A stretch of DNA of 8,694 nucleotides from Oscillibacter sp. (GCA_009773995.1 VSMY01000104.1:1-8694); one strand, 5' to 3'. Numbered from the stretch's first letter, positions 1-7,892 are shown. The notes: generated from the sequence alone by a model not told the origin. Program-made: numbers and translations.

Positions 1-2
1 CC

Positions 3-440
3 CTGGGGGGCCTGGGCCGGAAGCTGGTGGACATGGAGCGTTTCGGCCAGATTAAGAAGCTGGCGGAGCAGGGGGACCTGGGCAAGGTGGACCTGACCAT
101 TCAGGACATCACGCCGGACCCCGCCGCCACCCTGGACCCCACCCTCACCGCCGCCAACTTCGGCAACCTCTCGGAGGACGCCACCCCCGCGGACCTGGCC
201 GCCGGGGCGGTAAACCTGGTGCTCCAGGCCATCGGCACCATGACGGTGCTGGCCTGCCGGTGCTGCGGGGCGGACACGGTGGTCCTCACCGGCTCCGTCA
301 CCACCTTGTCCCAGGCGAAGCCCAACTTTGAGAACTTCCAGCGGCTCTACGGCATCCGCTACATCATCCCCGAGCGGGCCACCTTCGCCACGGCCATCGG
401 CGCGGGGCTCTACAGCCTGGAGCAGAAGGCGGTGCGCTGA
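3..440 (+). CDS. coaW: Type II pantothenate kinase, C-terminal part (5' end outside window)
   Basis: The enzyme phosphorylates pantothenate with ATP, the first step of coenzyme A synthesis in the cytoplasm. Only the last 145 residues are visible; the reading frame is open to the window edge, so the true start lies upstream. The visible part fits the C-terminal half of the eukaryote-like type II family (ASKHA fold): a glycine-rich GGLGRKL stretch at the left edge, LTAANFGNL near the middle, then VVLTGSVTT and a final ERATFATAIGAGLYSLE segment, matching the position of the ENGAFSGAIGAL-type ending of staphylococcal CoaW (recalled from memory). Type II enzymes are typical of Firmicutes and metazoa, not of E. 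coli. The stop TGA shares its last base with the ATG of the next gene, so the two are probably co-translated. The family call is firm; whether the unseen N-terminus is intact is unknown. Confidence 0.88.
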   Translation: MGGLGRKLVDMERFGQIKKLAEQGDLGKVDLTIQDITPDPAATLDPTLTAANFGNLSEDATPADLAAGAVNLVLQAIGTMTVLACRCCGADTVVLTGSVTTLSQAKPNFENFQRLYGIRYIIPERATFATAIGAGLYSLEQKAVR

Positions 441-832
441 TGGACCTGGAAGCCCTGCGCCTGGCGGAGGCGTTCTTCGCCCGGAAGCCCCAGGCCCTGC
501 CCTCCGTCCGATCCTTCCTCCTGGGGTCTCTGGAGCGCTGGCCCGAGACGGAAATCGTCACGCAGAAGTCCCAGGTGGGTCTCCAGGACCCCCGGCCCTA
601 CTGCGCCTTGACGGCCCCGGGGAAGCGCGTCAAGGGCAGGGAAACCCCCGGGGCCCTGCTGTCGTTGTTCCTCCCCCGGCCCCTGGAGACGGACCTCCTC
701 CTTATGGCGGTGGAGGCGTATCCCGGCCGGTTCACCAACCATTTGATTCTCCCGGAGGACCCGGAGGCGTTTCCTCCGTCCCTTTGGGACTGGATCGGCG
801 AGGCCCGGCGCTTCCGCTGCGGAAAGGATTGA
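440..832 (+). CDS. DUF5655-like hypothetical protein
   Basis: A 130-residue cytoplasmic protein of unknown function with no signal peptide or membrane segment. From about residue 36 onward it resembles DUF5655-type domains: EIVTQKSQVGL with a lysine at 43, a strand LLSLFLPRPL (74-82), then VEAYPGRFTNHL (91-102), and a C-terminal helix with WDWIGEARRF. DUF5655 proteins often carry a KTQ motif followed by a PxRWTHH-like motif; here the corresponding stretches read KSQ and PGRFTNH. This comparison is from memory. The ATG overlaps the stop of the pantothenate kinase gene by one base (TGATG) and no good ribosome binding site precedes it, so translation is probably coupled. A new promoter follows 9 bases after its stop, so it ends this transcription unit. 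No function is claimed. Confidence 0.7.
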   Translation: MDLEALRLAEAFFARKPQALPSVRSFLLGSLERWPETEIVTQKSQVGLQDPRPYCALTAPGKRVKGRETPGALLSLFLPRPLETDLLLMAVEAYPGRFTNHLILPEDPEAFPPSLWDWIGEARRFRCGKD

Positions 833-841
833 GGAGACCCC

Positions 842-870
842 TTGCAAAACCCGGCGAACCGGGGTAACAT
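842..870 (+). promoter_or_regulatory. Sigma-A type promoter for the nucleotidyltransferase gene
   Basis: TTGCAA at 842-847 and TAACAT at 865-870 are separated by exactly 17 bases, placing a start near 877 and leaving a leader of about 48 bases. The spacer contains the perfect inverted repeat CCCGG-CGAA-CCGGG (850-863), which could be an operator. The -10 box is a moderate match and has no TG extension. Confidence 0.55.
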
Positions 871-884
871 AGAGACGGATATTA

Positions 885-901
885 CCGGGCCGAGCGCCCG
901 G
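885..901 (+). other. GC-rich hairpin in 5' leader
   Basis: CCGGGC (885-890) and GCCCGG (896-901) form a perfect 6-bp stem with loop CGAGC. It lies between the predicted transcription start and the ribosome binding site AGGAG (911-915). There is no T tract, so it is not an intrinsic terminator; it may stabilise the mRNA 5' end or tune translation. Confidence 0.4.
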
Positions 902-924
902 CGGAAAGACAGGAGAACACGACC

Positions 925-1836
925 ATGAAACTCTCTCTGGTGATTATGGCGGCGGGCCTGGGCTCCCGCTACGGCGGCAGCAAGCAGGTGGACGGCATCG
1001 GCCCCCACGGGGAAATTCTCATGGAATACTCCATCCACGACGCCCTCCGGGCGGGCTTCGGCAAGGTGGTGTTTATCATCAAGCCGGAGATGCGGGAGAT
1101 GATGGAGGCGCGCTGCGGCTACCTCCGCCGCCGGACCGCCCCGGACGGCGGCCCCGTGGAGGTGGAGTATGCCGTTCAGGACTTCTCCTCCATTCCCGCC
1201 TTTTACCCCATCCCGGAAGGGCGGACCCGGCCCTTCGGCACGGTCCACGCCCTGCTCTGCGCCGCGGAGGCGGTGCGGGAGCCCTGCTGCGTCATCAACG
1301 CCGACGACTTCTACGGCTTCGACGCCTACCGTCAGATGGCCCAGGCGCTGCGCCGCCTGCCGGAGGAGGGTCACGCCGCCATGGTGGGCTATCTTCTGAA
1401 AAACACCGCCAGCCTCCACGGCACGGTCACCCGCGGCATCTGCGCCGGGCGGGAGGGCTTCCTGGAAAGCGTCCGGGAAACCCGGAACATCCAGCTCTAC
1501 CCGGACGGCTCCCTCCGGGACCTGGGGACGGGACGGGAGCTGGACCCGGACGCGGTGGTGTCCATGAACTTCTGGGGCTTCATGCCCTCCATCTTCCCCG
1601 TCCTCCGGCGGGATTTCGAGGACTTCCTCCGCACCGCCGGAGACGACCTCCGGGCCGAGCGGCTTTTGCCCGAGATGGTGGACGAGCAGCTCCGCCGGCA
1701 AACTTTAGAGGTCTCCCTCCTCTCCTCCGCCGGGCAGTGGTTCGGCATGACCTACCGGGAGGACCGGGAGGCCGTGGCCCAGGCCCTGCGGCGGCTCCAC
1801 GAGAGCGGGGAGTACCCGGAGAGCCTCCGGGGCTGA
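925..1836 (+). CDS. Sugar-phosphate nucleotidyltransferase family protein
   Basis: A 303-residue cytoplasmic protein of the NTP-transferase (GT-A fold) family, which joins an NTP to a sugar phosphate or similar acceptor and releases pyrophosphate. Visible motifs are the N-terminal nucleotide-binding loop AAGLGSRYGGSKQ (residues 9-21, with R15 and K20 in the expected signature places), FGTVHAL (104-110, like the GTGHA-type loop of pyrophosphorylases) and NADDFYG (125-131), whose aspartates would bind the metal and nucleotide. No left-handed beta-helix or acyltransferase domain follows, so it is a single-domain enzyme. The SD AGGAG (911-915) lies 9 bases before the ATG. It has its own promoter and no clear partner gene, so the sugar substrate cannot be read from context. 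Glucose-1-phosphate or a related hexose is possible but unproven. Confidence 0.85.
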   Translation: MKLSLVIMAAGLGSRYGGSKQVDGIGPHGEILMEYSIHDALRAGFGKVVFIIKPEMREMMEARCGYLRRRTAPDGGPVEVEYAVQDFSSIPAFYPIPEGRTRPFGTVHALLCAAEAVREPCCVINADDFYGFDAYRQMAQALRRLPEEGHAAMVGYLLKNTASLHGTVTRGICAGREGFLESVRETRNIQLYPDGSLRDLGTGRELDPDAVVSMNFWGFMPSIFPVLRRDFEDFLRTAGDDLRAERLLPEMVDEQLRRQTLEVSLLSSAGQWFGMTYREDREAVAQALRRLHESGEYPESLRG

Positions 1837-1895
1837 GCTCCGGCATATCTGCGGGCGGTCCCGCGTATACTGGATCGGATTGGAAAACCGGAGAC

Positions 1896-1911
1896 ATTTT
1901 GTCACCAAAAT
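1896..1911. promoter_or_regulatory. Inverted repeat upstream of the SGNH hydrolase promoter
   Basis: ATTTTG-TCAC-CAAAAT is a perfect 6-bp dyad. A second short dyad, AACAA-A-TTGTT, lies at 1915-1925. Both sit in the AT-rich stretch immediately upstream of the -10 box and could be operator sites, but short AT dyads arise easily by chance in such sequence. Confidence 0.25.
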
Positions 1912-1924
1912 TTTAACAAATTGT

Positions 1925-1956
1925 TTCGACTTTTTTCGATGGTTTTCGCGTATAAT
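1925..1956 (+). promoter_or_regulatory. Promoter of the SGNH hydrolase gene
   Basis: A consensus TATAAT stands at 1951-1956. The best -35-like hexamer by sequence, TTCGAC (1925-1930), is 20 bases away, which is longer than ideal; a 17-base spacing would use the poor GACTTT (1928-1933). The element TTTCG recurs at 1924, 1934 and 1944, exactly 10 bases apart, giving helically phased T tracts. Start near 1963; leader about 53 bases. Confidence 0.6.
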
Positions 1957-1970
1957 AAGAGTGTGCATTT

Positions 1971-1986
1971 CCCGCGCTGCCGCGGG
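1971..1986 (+). other. GC-rich hairpin in 5' leader
   Basis: CCCGCG-CTGC-CGCGGG forms a perfect 6-bp stem with a 4-base loop, about 8 bases after the predicted start of transcription and 29 bases before the ATG. No T tract follows, so termination is unlikely; an mRNA-stabilising or translation-tuning role is possible. Confidence 0.4.
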
Positions 1987-2015
1987 ATGACGATAGATGA
2001 GGAAGGGATCAGGCT

Positions 2016-2891
2016 ATGGAGGGAAAGAAAACGGCCCGGAAGCGCCGTCTGCCCGGCGTTGTGGCGGCCCTGGCGGCGGCCACGCTGCTGCTGACCACCG
2101 GCGCGTCCGGCGGCACGGCGGTGAGCTCCCCGCTGGCGGAGGCGGCGGAACCGGTGCTTTACAAGGCGGTCCCCGCCGCCGGGAAAATCGGAACGGGAGC
2201 GGAGCCCAGGGCCAAGGCCCTGCCGGAGAGCCCGGAGGAGCCGGAGCCCCTGCCCTGCCCCCTGCCGGAGACAGAGGCGGTAGAGGATACATATTTCGAC
2301 GGCGCCGTCTTCCTGGGGGACTCCCGGACGGAGGGCCTCTTCCTCTACAGCGGCTTGAAGACCGGGCACTTCTACACCGCCGTGGGGGCCACGGTGGAGT
2401 CCGTGTTCTCCAAGAAGAACTTTGAGACCGAGAACGGCGAGAAGGTCCCCCTGCTGGACGCGGTGGCGGAGCAGGACTGTGACAAAATCTACATCATGCT
2501 GGGCATCAACGAACTGGGCTGGACCAAGACCAAGACCTTTCACGATCAGTACGCCAAGCTGGTCGACCGGGTCCGGGAGGACCACCCGGAGGCGAAAATT
2601 GTCCTCCAGTCCATTCCCCCCGTCAGCGCCAAGCAGGAGGCCAAAAAAACCTACGTCAACAACGCCCGCATCGCCGAATACAACCAGGTCATCCAAACCC
2701 TGGCGGAGGAAAAGGAGTGCTACTTCCTGGACGTGGCCGCCTGCCTCACCGGCGGAGACGGCCTTCTGCCCAAGGATTTGAACTTCGACGGCATCCACCT
2801 GAATCCCGCCGGGTGCAGGGTCTGGCTGAATTACCTGCGGACCCACAGCCTGGAGGACGAAGCCATCGCCGCCGCCCAAAAGGCGGGCTGA
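2016..2891 (+). CDS. Secreted SGNH/GDSL-type hydrolase
   Basis: A 291-residue exported protein with an SGNH hydrolase domain; this family cleaves esters such as O-acetyl groups on cell-wall or capsular glycans and lipids. The N-terminus is a classic Sec signal: six basic residues in the first 11, a hydrophobic stretch at about 12-27, and an AEAA cleavage-like site near residue 44. A Pro/Glu-rich linker (about 46-90) precedes the catalytic domain. FLGDSRTEG (99-107) holds the likely nucleophile Ser103; GINELG (163-168) supplies the block III Asn165; DGIHLNPAG (258-266) gives Asp258 and His261. All catalytic residues are present. There is no cysteine after the hydrophobic stretch in lipobox context, so it is probably secreted or anchored by an uncleaved signal rather than a lipoprotein. 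The SD AAGGG (2003-2007) lies 8 bases before the ATG. The gene is monocistronic between its own promoter and a strong terminator. The substrate is unknown. Confidence 0.87.
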   Translation: MEGKKTARKRRLPGVVAALAAATLLLTTGASGGTAVSSPLAEAAEPVLYKAVPAAGKIGTGAEPRAKALPESPEEPEPLPCPLPETEAVEDTYFDGAVFLGDSRTEGLFLYSGLKTGHFYTAVGATVESVFSKKNFETENGEKVPLLDAVAEQDCDKIYIMLGINELGWTKTKTFHDQYAKLVDRVREDHPEAKIVLQSIPPVSAKQEAKKTYVNNARIAEYNQVIQTLAEEKECYFLDVAACLTGGDGLLPKDLNFDGIHLNPAGCRVWLNYLRTHSLEDEAIAAAQKAG

Positions 2892-2913
2892 GCAAGCCTT
2901 CTCAAAAGAGTAT

Positions 2914-2945
2914 AAAAAAGCGGAGACGGTTCGTCTCCGCTTTTT
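2914..2945. terminator. Bidirectional intrinsic terminator
   Basis: A perfect 9-bp stem, GCGGAGACG (2920-2928) with CGTCTCCGC (2932-2940), has a GTT loop. Six A precede it and five T follow. It acts as a terminator for the SGNH gene on the + strand and, read on the - strand, also gives a stem followed by six T for the convergent flavoprotein operon, whose stop codon is only 5 bases away. Confidence 0.93.
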
Positions 2946-2950
2946 CCATT

Positions 2951-3528
2951 TCATTTCACCGCCGCCGCCAGCGTCCGTGCAAAGGCCCGGACTCGGGCCT
3001 CTTTTTCCCCGTCCATAAAAACGGTGTCATAGCCCAGGTGCCGCTCCGTATGGCTTCCCAAATACCGGAGGCCGGAGTGCCTGCAATAGCGCCGCATACC
3101 CTCCTCAAAGAGGTCCGTTCCCTTTTCCGGGCGGTACCCGCAGGTCATCAGCAGGGCCAAGGGCTTCCCCGCCCAGAGGGAGGGGCCTTTTTCTTTGCCG
3201 TAGAACTTATTCATGCCGTAGACCAGCCGGTCCAGCAGGGCTTTCATGGGCGGCGTGCAGTACCAGGAATAAATGGGCGTGGCCAGCACCAAAAGCCCGC
3301 TTTCCAGGACCTGGTCGAAGATTTCCGGGACGCCGTCCTCCTGGGGACAGCCGAATACGGTCCAATTCTCCTGACACCGGCGGCAGGCCGTACAGGGGCG
3401 AATATCCTGGTCGTAAAGCCGGACGGCCTCCGTCTCCATGCCCGCCGCCTCAAGCTCGCCGCAGAACGGAACCGCCAGAGCGGCGGTGTTCCCGTTTCTC
3501 CGGGGGCTGCCCATGAGGACGAGCGCTT

Positions 3529-3532
<4 letters not shown>
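2951..3532 (-). CDS. Flavodoxin-fold iron-sulfur flavoprotein (NADPH-dependent FMN reductase family)
   Basis: A 193-residue cytoplasmic redox protein. MKALVLMGSPRRNGNT at the N-terminus is the FMN-phosphate loop of the NADPH-dependent FMN reductase/flavodoxin-like family (GSPRRNGNT at 8-16). A cysteine cluster C47-x2-C50-x2-C53-x8-C62 follows, as in iron-sulfur flavoproteins (Isf), which bind a [4Fe-4S] cluster and FMN. ATPIYSWY (84-91) is the second flavin-contact loop. The open frame continues upstream to 3787, but the FMN loop must be near the N-terminus, so the ATG at 3532 is chosen. This ATG overlaps the stop of the dehydratase gene as ATGA, indicating translational coupling. It is the last gene of the operon, directly before the bidirectional terminator. 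A role as electron carrier for the upstream activase/dehydratase is inference; a general quinone or flavin reductase is the alternative. Confidence 0.85.
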
Positions 3533-4863
<1,331 letters not shown>

Positions 4864-4870
4864 CGTGGTC

Positions 4871-7780
4871 TCACTCCTTCTCATCCAAAGCGGCGAAGAG
4901 GCTCCGTAACCGGATGCGCACCGCGCCCAGGTTGGTAATCTCGTCGATCTTCAATTCCGTGTACAGCTTTCCCCCGGCCTGTAAGATGGCCTGGGTCTCG
5001 TCGGTGGTGATGGCGTCCACGCCGCAGCCGAAGCTGACCAGCTGCACCAGGTCGCAGTCCCGGTGCTCCACGCAGTACCGGGCGGCGGCGTAGAGCCGGG
5101 AGTGGTAGGTCCACTGGTTCAGCACCGTGGTGGGGAATTTGTCCACCAGGCCGGAGACGGAGTCCTCCGTCACCACCGCCGCGCCGAAGCGGGTAATCAG
5201 GGTGTCGATGCCGTGGTTGACCTCCGGGTCCACATGGTAGGGCCGCCCCGCCAGAACGATGATGCGCCGCCCCTCCGCCCGGGCCTGGTCCATGATGCGG
5301 GCCCCTTCCTTACGGATCTCAGCCATGTGGTGGGCATACTCGGCGTAGGCCGCGTCCCCGGCCTCCCGGATCTCGGACTTGGAGATATCCGGGAAGTGCC
5401 GCCGGAGGATATCATAGATCTTCTTGGTGAAGTCCTTGGGCCGGTGGAGGCCCACGTAGTCGTAGATGAATTTGGTGTCCTTGATTTCCGGGCAGTTCCC
5501 GGCGATGACCTCCGGGTAGTAGGCCACCACGGGGCAGTTGTAGTGGTTATCCCCCAGGCCCTCGTCCAGGTTATAGGTCATGCAGGGATAGAAAATGGCG
5601 TCCAGGCCCAGCTTGGAGAGGAACTGGATGTGCCCGTGGGCCAGCTTGGCCGGGAAGCAGGCGGTGTCGCTGGGGATGGTGGCCTGGCCCTTCAGGTACA
5701 GGTCCCGGCTGCTGAGGGGGCTGTGGTACACGGCAAAGCCCAGCTTGGTGAAGAAGGTATGCCAGAAAGGCAGCAGTTCCCACAGGTTCAGGCACAGGGG
5801 AATTCCGATTTTTCCCCGCTTTCCGGGAACGGGCTTGTAGCTTAAAATCAGCTTCCGCTTGTAGGCGTAGAGGTTCCGCTCCCCGCTGTCGGCCTTGCCG
5901 GTGACGGGGCGGTCACAGCGGTTTCCGCTGATGAAGGTCTCTCCTCCCGCGAAGGTGTTGACCGTCAGCTGGCAGTTGTTGCCGCAGAGGCCGCAGACCC
6001 GGCTCTCCGTCTCCTGGGTGAAGCCCGCCAGGGCCTCCCGGCCCAGCAGGGCGCTTACCTTCCCCGGAGCGGCCTTGCTCTTTCCGTAGAGGGCCGCGCC
6101 GAAGGCCCCCATGAGCCCGGCGATGTCCGGGCGGATGACCTCCACCCCCATCTCCTTCTCAAAGGCCCGGAGGACGGCCTCGTTGTAAAAGGTGCCTCCC
6201 TGAACCACCACGTTCCGCCCCAGCTCCTCGGGGCTGGCGGCCCGGATGACCTTGTAGATGGCGTTTTTCACCACGGAGATGGACAGGCCCGCCGAGATGT
6301 TCTCGATGCTGGCCCCGTCTTTCTGGGCCTGCTTGACGCTGGAGTTCATGAAGACGGTGCACCGGCTCCCCAGGTCCACGGGCCGGTCGGCAAAGAGGCC
6401 CAGCCGGGCGAAGTCCTTCACATCGTGGCCCAGGGCCTGGGCAAAGGTCTGCAAAAAGCTGCCGCAGCCGGAGGAACAGGCCTCGTTCAAAAAGATGTTG
6501 CTGATGGCCCCGTCCTCGATTTTGAAGCATTTCATATCCTGCCCGCCGATGTCAATGATAAAGTCCACATTGGGCAGAAAGTGCCGGGCGGCGGTGAAAT
6601 GGGCCACGGTCTCCACCACACCGTAGTCGGCGTGGAAGGCGTTCTTCGCCAGGTCCTCTCCATAGCCGGTGGTGGTGACGGAGGCCACGTGAAGGGCCGG
6701 GTGCTCGTCATAGAGCTGCTGGAGCACGCCCCGAATCAGGGGCACGGGGTTGCCCAGGTTGGGCCGGTAGTCGGTGAAGAGCAAACGGGCCTCCTGGTCG
6801 ATGACCGCCACCTTGACGGTGGTGGACCCGGAGTCAATCCCGATATAGACCGGGGCGGCATAATCCGGGCCGAAGGGGGCACGGGCCACCCTGGCCCTGG
6901 CGTGACGGGCCCGGAAGTCCTCGTACTCCTCCTGATTCTGGAACAGCGGCGGCTGGCTCCGGTAGGTCTCGGAGGCCCCCCGTTCCCGGAGGCGGTCCGC
7001 CAGCGCGCGCAAATCAAAGCTCTGGTCGGCGTAGAACGCCGCTCCCAGGGCCACGAACAGCAGACTGTTCTCCGGGCAGGTCCCGGCGACGCCCAGGGTC
7101 TTGTCAAAGCTCTCCCGGAGGCACCGGGAGAAGGTCAGCGGCCCGCCGAGATACAGGACGTTCCCCTTGATGGGCCGCCCCTGGGCCAGGCCCGCGATGG
7201 TCTGGTTCACCACCGCCTGATAGATACTGGCGGCAATGTCCGTGGCCTTCGCCCCCTGGTTGATGAGGGGCTGTACGTCGCTCTTGGCGAAGACGCCGCA
7301 GCGGGAGGCGATGGTATAGGTCTTTTCCGCCTCTAAGGCGGCCACGTCCATCTCGTCGGCGGTCATTTTCAGCAGAGTCGCCATCTGGTCGATGAAGGCC
7401 CCGGTGCCCCCGGCGCAGGAGCCGTTCATCCGGACCTCCATGCCGCCGGTGAGAAAGAGGATCTTGGCGTCCTCGCCCCCCAGCTCAATCACCACGTCGG
7501 TGCCCGGAACCAGCCGCCCCGCGGCCACACGGGTAGCGAAGACCTCCTGAACAAAGGGCACGCCCACGCTCTCCGCCATGCCCATCCCGGCGGAGCCGGA
7601 GATGGCCAGCTCCGCCCTTCCGGACGGGACATACCGTTCCGCCACCCGGCGCAGCAGCTCCTCGGACTTCTCCAGAATATGGCTGAAGTGCCGTTCGTAG
7701 GTGCTGTATAGGATGTTGTCCGCGCCGTCCAGCACCACGCATTTAATGGTGGTGGACCCCACGTCAAGGCCGATCTTCAA
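4871..7780 (-). CDS. Double-domain acyl-CoA dehydratase activase (BadF/BadG/BcrA/HgdC family) with DUF2229 region
   Basis: A 969-residue cytoplasmic protein. The first ASKHA ATPase domain (about 1-255) has DVGSTT (6-11), GGEDAK (101-106), C122 in SCAGGTG and C161 in SRCGVF. The second (about 310-570) has DSGSTT (316-321), GGQDMK (412-417), C435 in EACSSGCG and C474 in SRCTVF. Both cysteine pairs are 39 residues apart, the same spacing as the two residues of HgdC that bridge a [4Fe-4S] cluster between subunits. A cysteine motif C596-x2-C599-x3-C603-x18-C622 then opens a DUF2229-like region, followed by RPYHVDPEVNHG and FGCGVDAITTDE near the end. Activases use ATP hydrolysis to fire a low-potential electron into a dehydratase. 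The start is TTG at 7780: AAAGGAGG (7789-7796) sits 8 bases upstream, and the protein then begins (M)KIGLDVGSTT as expected. Earlier in-frame starts would add an Arg-rich, unrelated stretch. It is the first gene of a three-gene operon. Confidence 0.9.
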   Translation of the reverse strand: MKIGLDVGSTTIKCVVLDGADNILYSTYERHFSHILEKSEELLRRVAERYVPSGRAELAISGSAGMGMAESVGVPFVQEVFATRVAAGRLVPGTDVVIELGGEDAKILFLTGGMEVRMNGSCAGGTGAFIDQMATLLKMTADEMDVAALEAEKTYTIASRCGVFAKSDVQPLINQGAKATDIAASIYQAVVNQTIAGLAQGRPIKGNVLYLGGPLTFSRCLRESFDKTLGVAGTCPENSLLFVALGAAFYADQSFDLRALADRLRERGASETYRSQPPLFQNQEEYEDFRARHARARVARAPFGPDYAAPVYIGIDSGSTTVKVAVIDQEARLLFTDYRPNLGNPVPLIRGVLQQLYDEHPALHVASVTTTGYGEDLAKNAFHADYGVVETVAHFTAARHFLPNVDFIIDIGGQDMKCFKIEDGAISNIFLNEACSSGCGSFLQTFAQALGHDVKDFARLGLFADRPVDLGSRCTVFMNSSVKQAQKDGASIENISAGLSISVVKNAIYKVIRAASPEELGRNVVVQGGTFYNEAVLRAFEKEMGVEVIRPDIAGLMGAFGAALYGKSKAAPGKVSALLGREALAGFTQETESRVCGLCGNNCQLTVNTFAGGETFISGNRCDRPVTGKADSGERNLYAYKRKLILSYKPVPGKRGKIGIPLCLNLWELLPFWHTFFTKLGFAVYHSPLSSRDLYLKGQATIPSDTACFPAKLAHGHIQFLSKLGLDAIFYPCMTYNLDEGLGDNHYNCPVVAYYPEVIAGNCPEIKDTKFIYDYVGLHRPKDFTKKIYDILRRHFPDISKSEIREAGDAAYAEYAHHMAEIRKEGARIMDQARAEGRRIIVLAGRPYHVDPEVNHGIDTLITRFGAAVVTEDSVSGLVDKFPTTVLNQWTYHSRLYAAARYCVEHRDCDLVQLVSFGCGVDAITTDETQAILQAGGKLYTELKIDEITNLGAVRIRLRSLFAALDEKE
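4874..4879 (-). promoter_or_regulatory. Ribosome binding site of the dehydratase gene
   Basis: AAGGAG on the - strand lies in the last codons of the activase gene (its final GAG and the preceding AAG), 10 bases before the ATG at 4863. It decides this start against the upstream in-frame ATG at 4884 and argues that the separate gene is really translated. Confidence 0.65.
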
Positions 7781-7788
7781 GCCGTGCT

Positions 7789-7796
7789 CCTCCTTT
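7789..7796 (-). promoter_or_regulatory. Strong Shine-Dalgarno for the TTG start of the activase gene
   Basis: AAAGGAGG on the - strand, near-perfect complement of the 16S tail, with an 8-base spacer to TTG at 7780. It fixes the start codon and explains how a rare TTG start could still be used efficiently. Confidence 0.8.
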
Positions 7797-7809
7797 AGGC
7801 AAACGATTA

Positions 7810-7829
7810 CCCGCCGTCTTTCCGGCAGG
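7810..7829 (-). other. Hairpin in the leader of the activase operon
   Basis: On the - strand CCTGCCG and CGGCGGG pair (one G-U) around loop GAAAGA, between the predicted transcription start (about 7848) and the ribosome binding site. It lacks a T tract and is too small for a known riboswitch. Confidence 0.35.
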
Positions 7830-7837
7830 AACCGCAA

Positions 7838-7860
7838 GGTATCATATCGTTGGTATCATA
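7838..7860 (-). repeat. Direct repeat TATGATACC over the -10 region
   Basis: TATGATACC occurs twice on the - strand (7860-7852 and 7846-7838), separated by 5 bases, so the copies are 14 bases apart. The first copy contains the -10 box, the second lies around the predicted start. It may be a regulator site or a second -10 box. Confidence 0.45.
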
Positions 7861-7883
7861 CACGCTTTCGACGGATTTTTCAA
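7855..7883 (-). promoter_or_regulatory. Promoter of the activase-dehydratase-flavoprotein operon
   Basis: On the - strand TTGAAA (7883-7878) and TATGAT (7860-7855) are 17 bases apart, a good sigma-A match. The start would be near 7848 and the leader about 68 bases. This is the only strong promoter seen ahead of the operon. Confidence 0.68.
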
Positions 7884-7892
7884 TCGGAAATG

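Noticed and set aside
598..1701. 367-residue open frame on the - strand
   Set aside because: It is antisense to the nucleotidyltransferase and the DUF5655-like gene, with no recognisable motif and His/Gly/Val-rich composition typical of a shadow frame.
1851..1864. GCGGG-CGGT-CCCGC hairpin after the nucleotidyltransferase gene as a terminator
   Set aside because: The stem is only 5 bp and no T tract follows, so intrinsic termination is not supported. No other terminator is seen in 1837-1920.
1899..1919. Rex-like operator (TTGTCAC ... TTAACAA)
   Set aside because: The half-sites are separated by 7 bases, not the 4 of clostridial Rex sites, and the left half has two mismatches.
1902..2954. 350-residue open frame on the - strand opposite the SGNH gene
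   Set aside because: It is antisense to a gene with full catalytic motifs, has a low-complexity Gly/Arg/Gln composition, and runs through a promoter and a strong terminator. High GC makes long antisense frames common.
6425..7336. 303-residue open frame on the + strand inside the activase gene
   Set aside because: It is opposite the ATPase domains, Gly/Val-rich, and has no ribosome binding site or family motif. The same holds for the + strand frames at 3772-4428 and 5063-5845.
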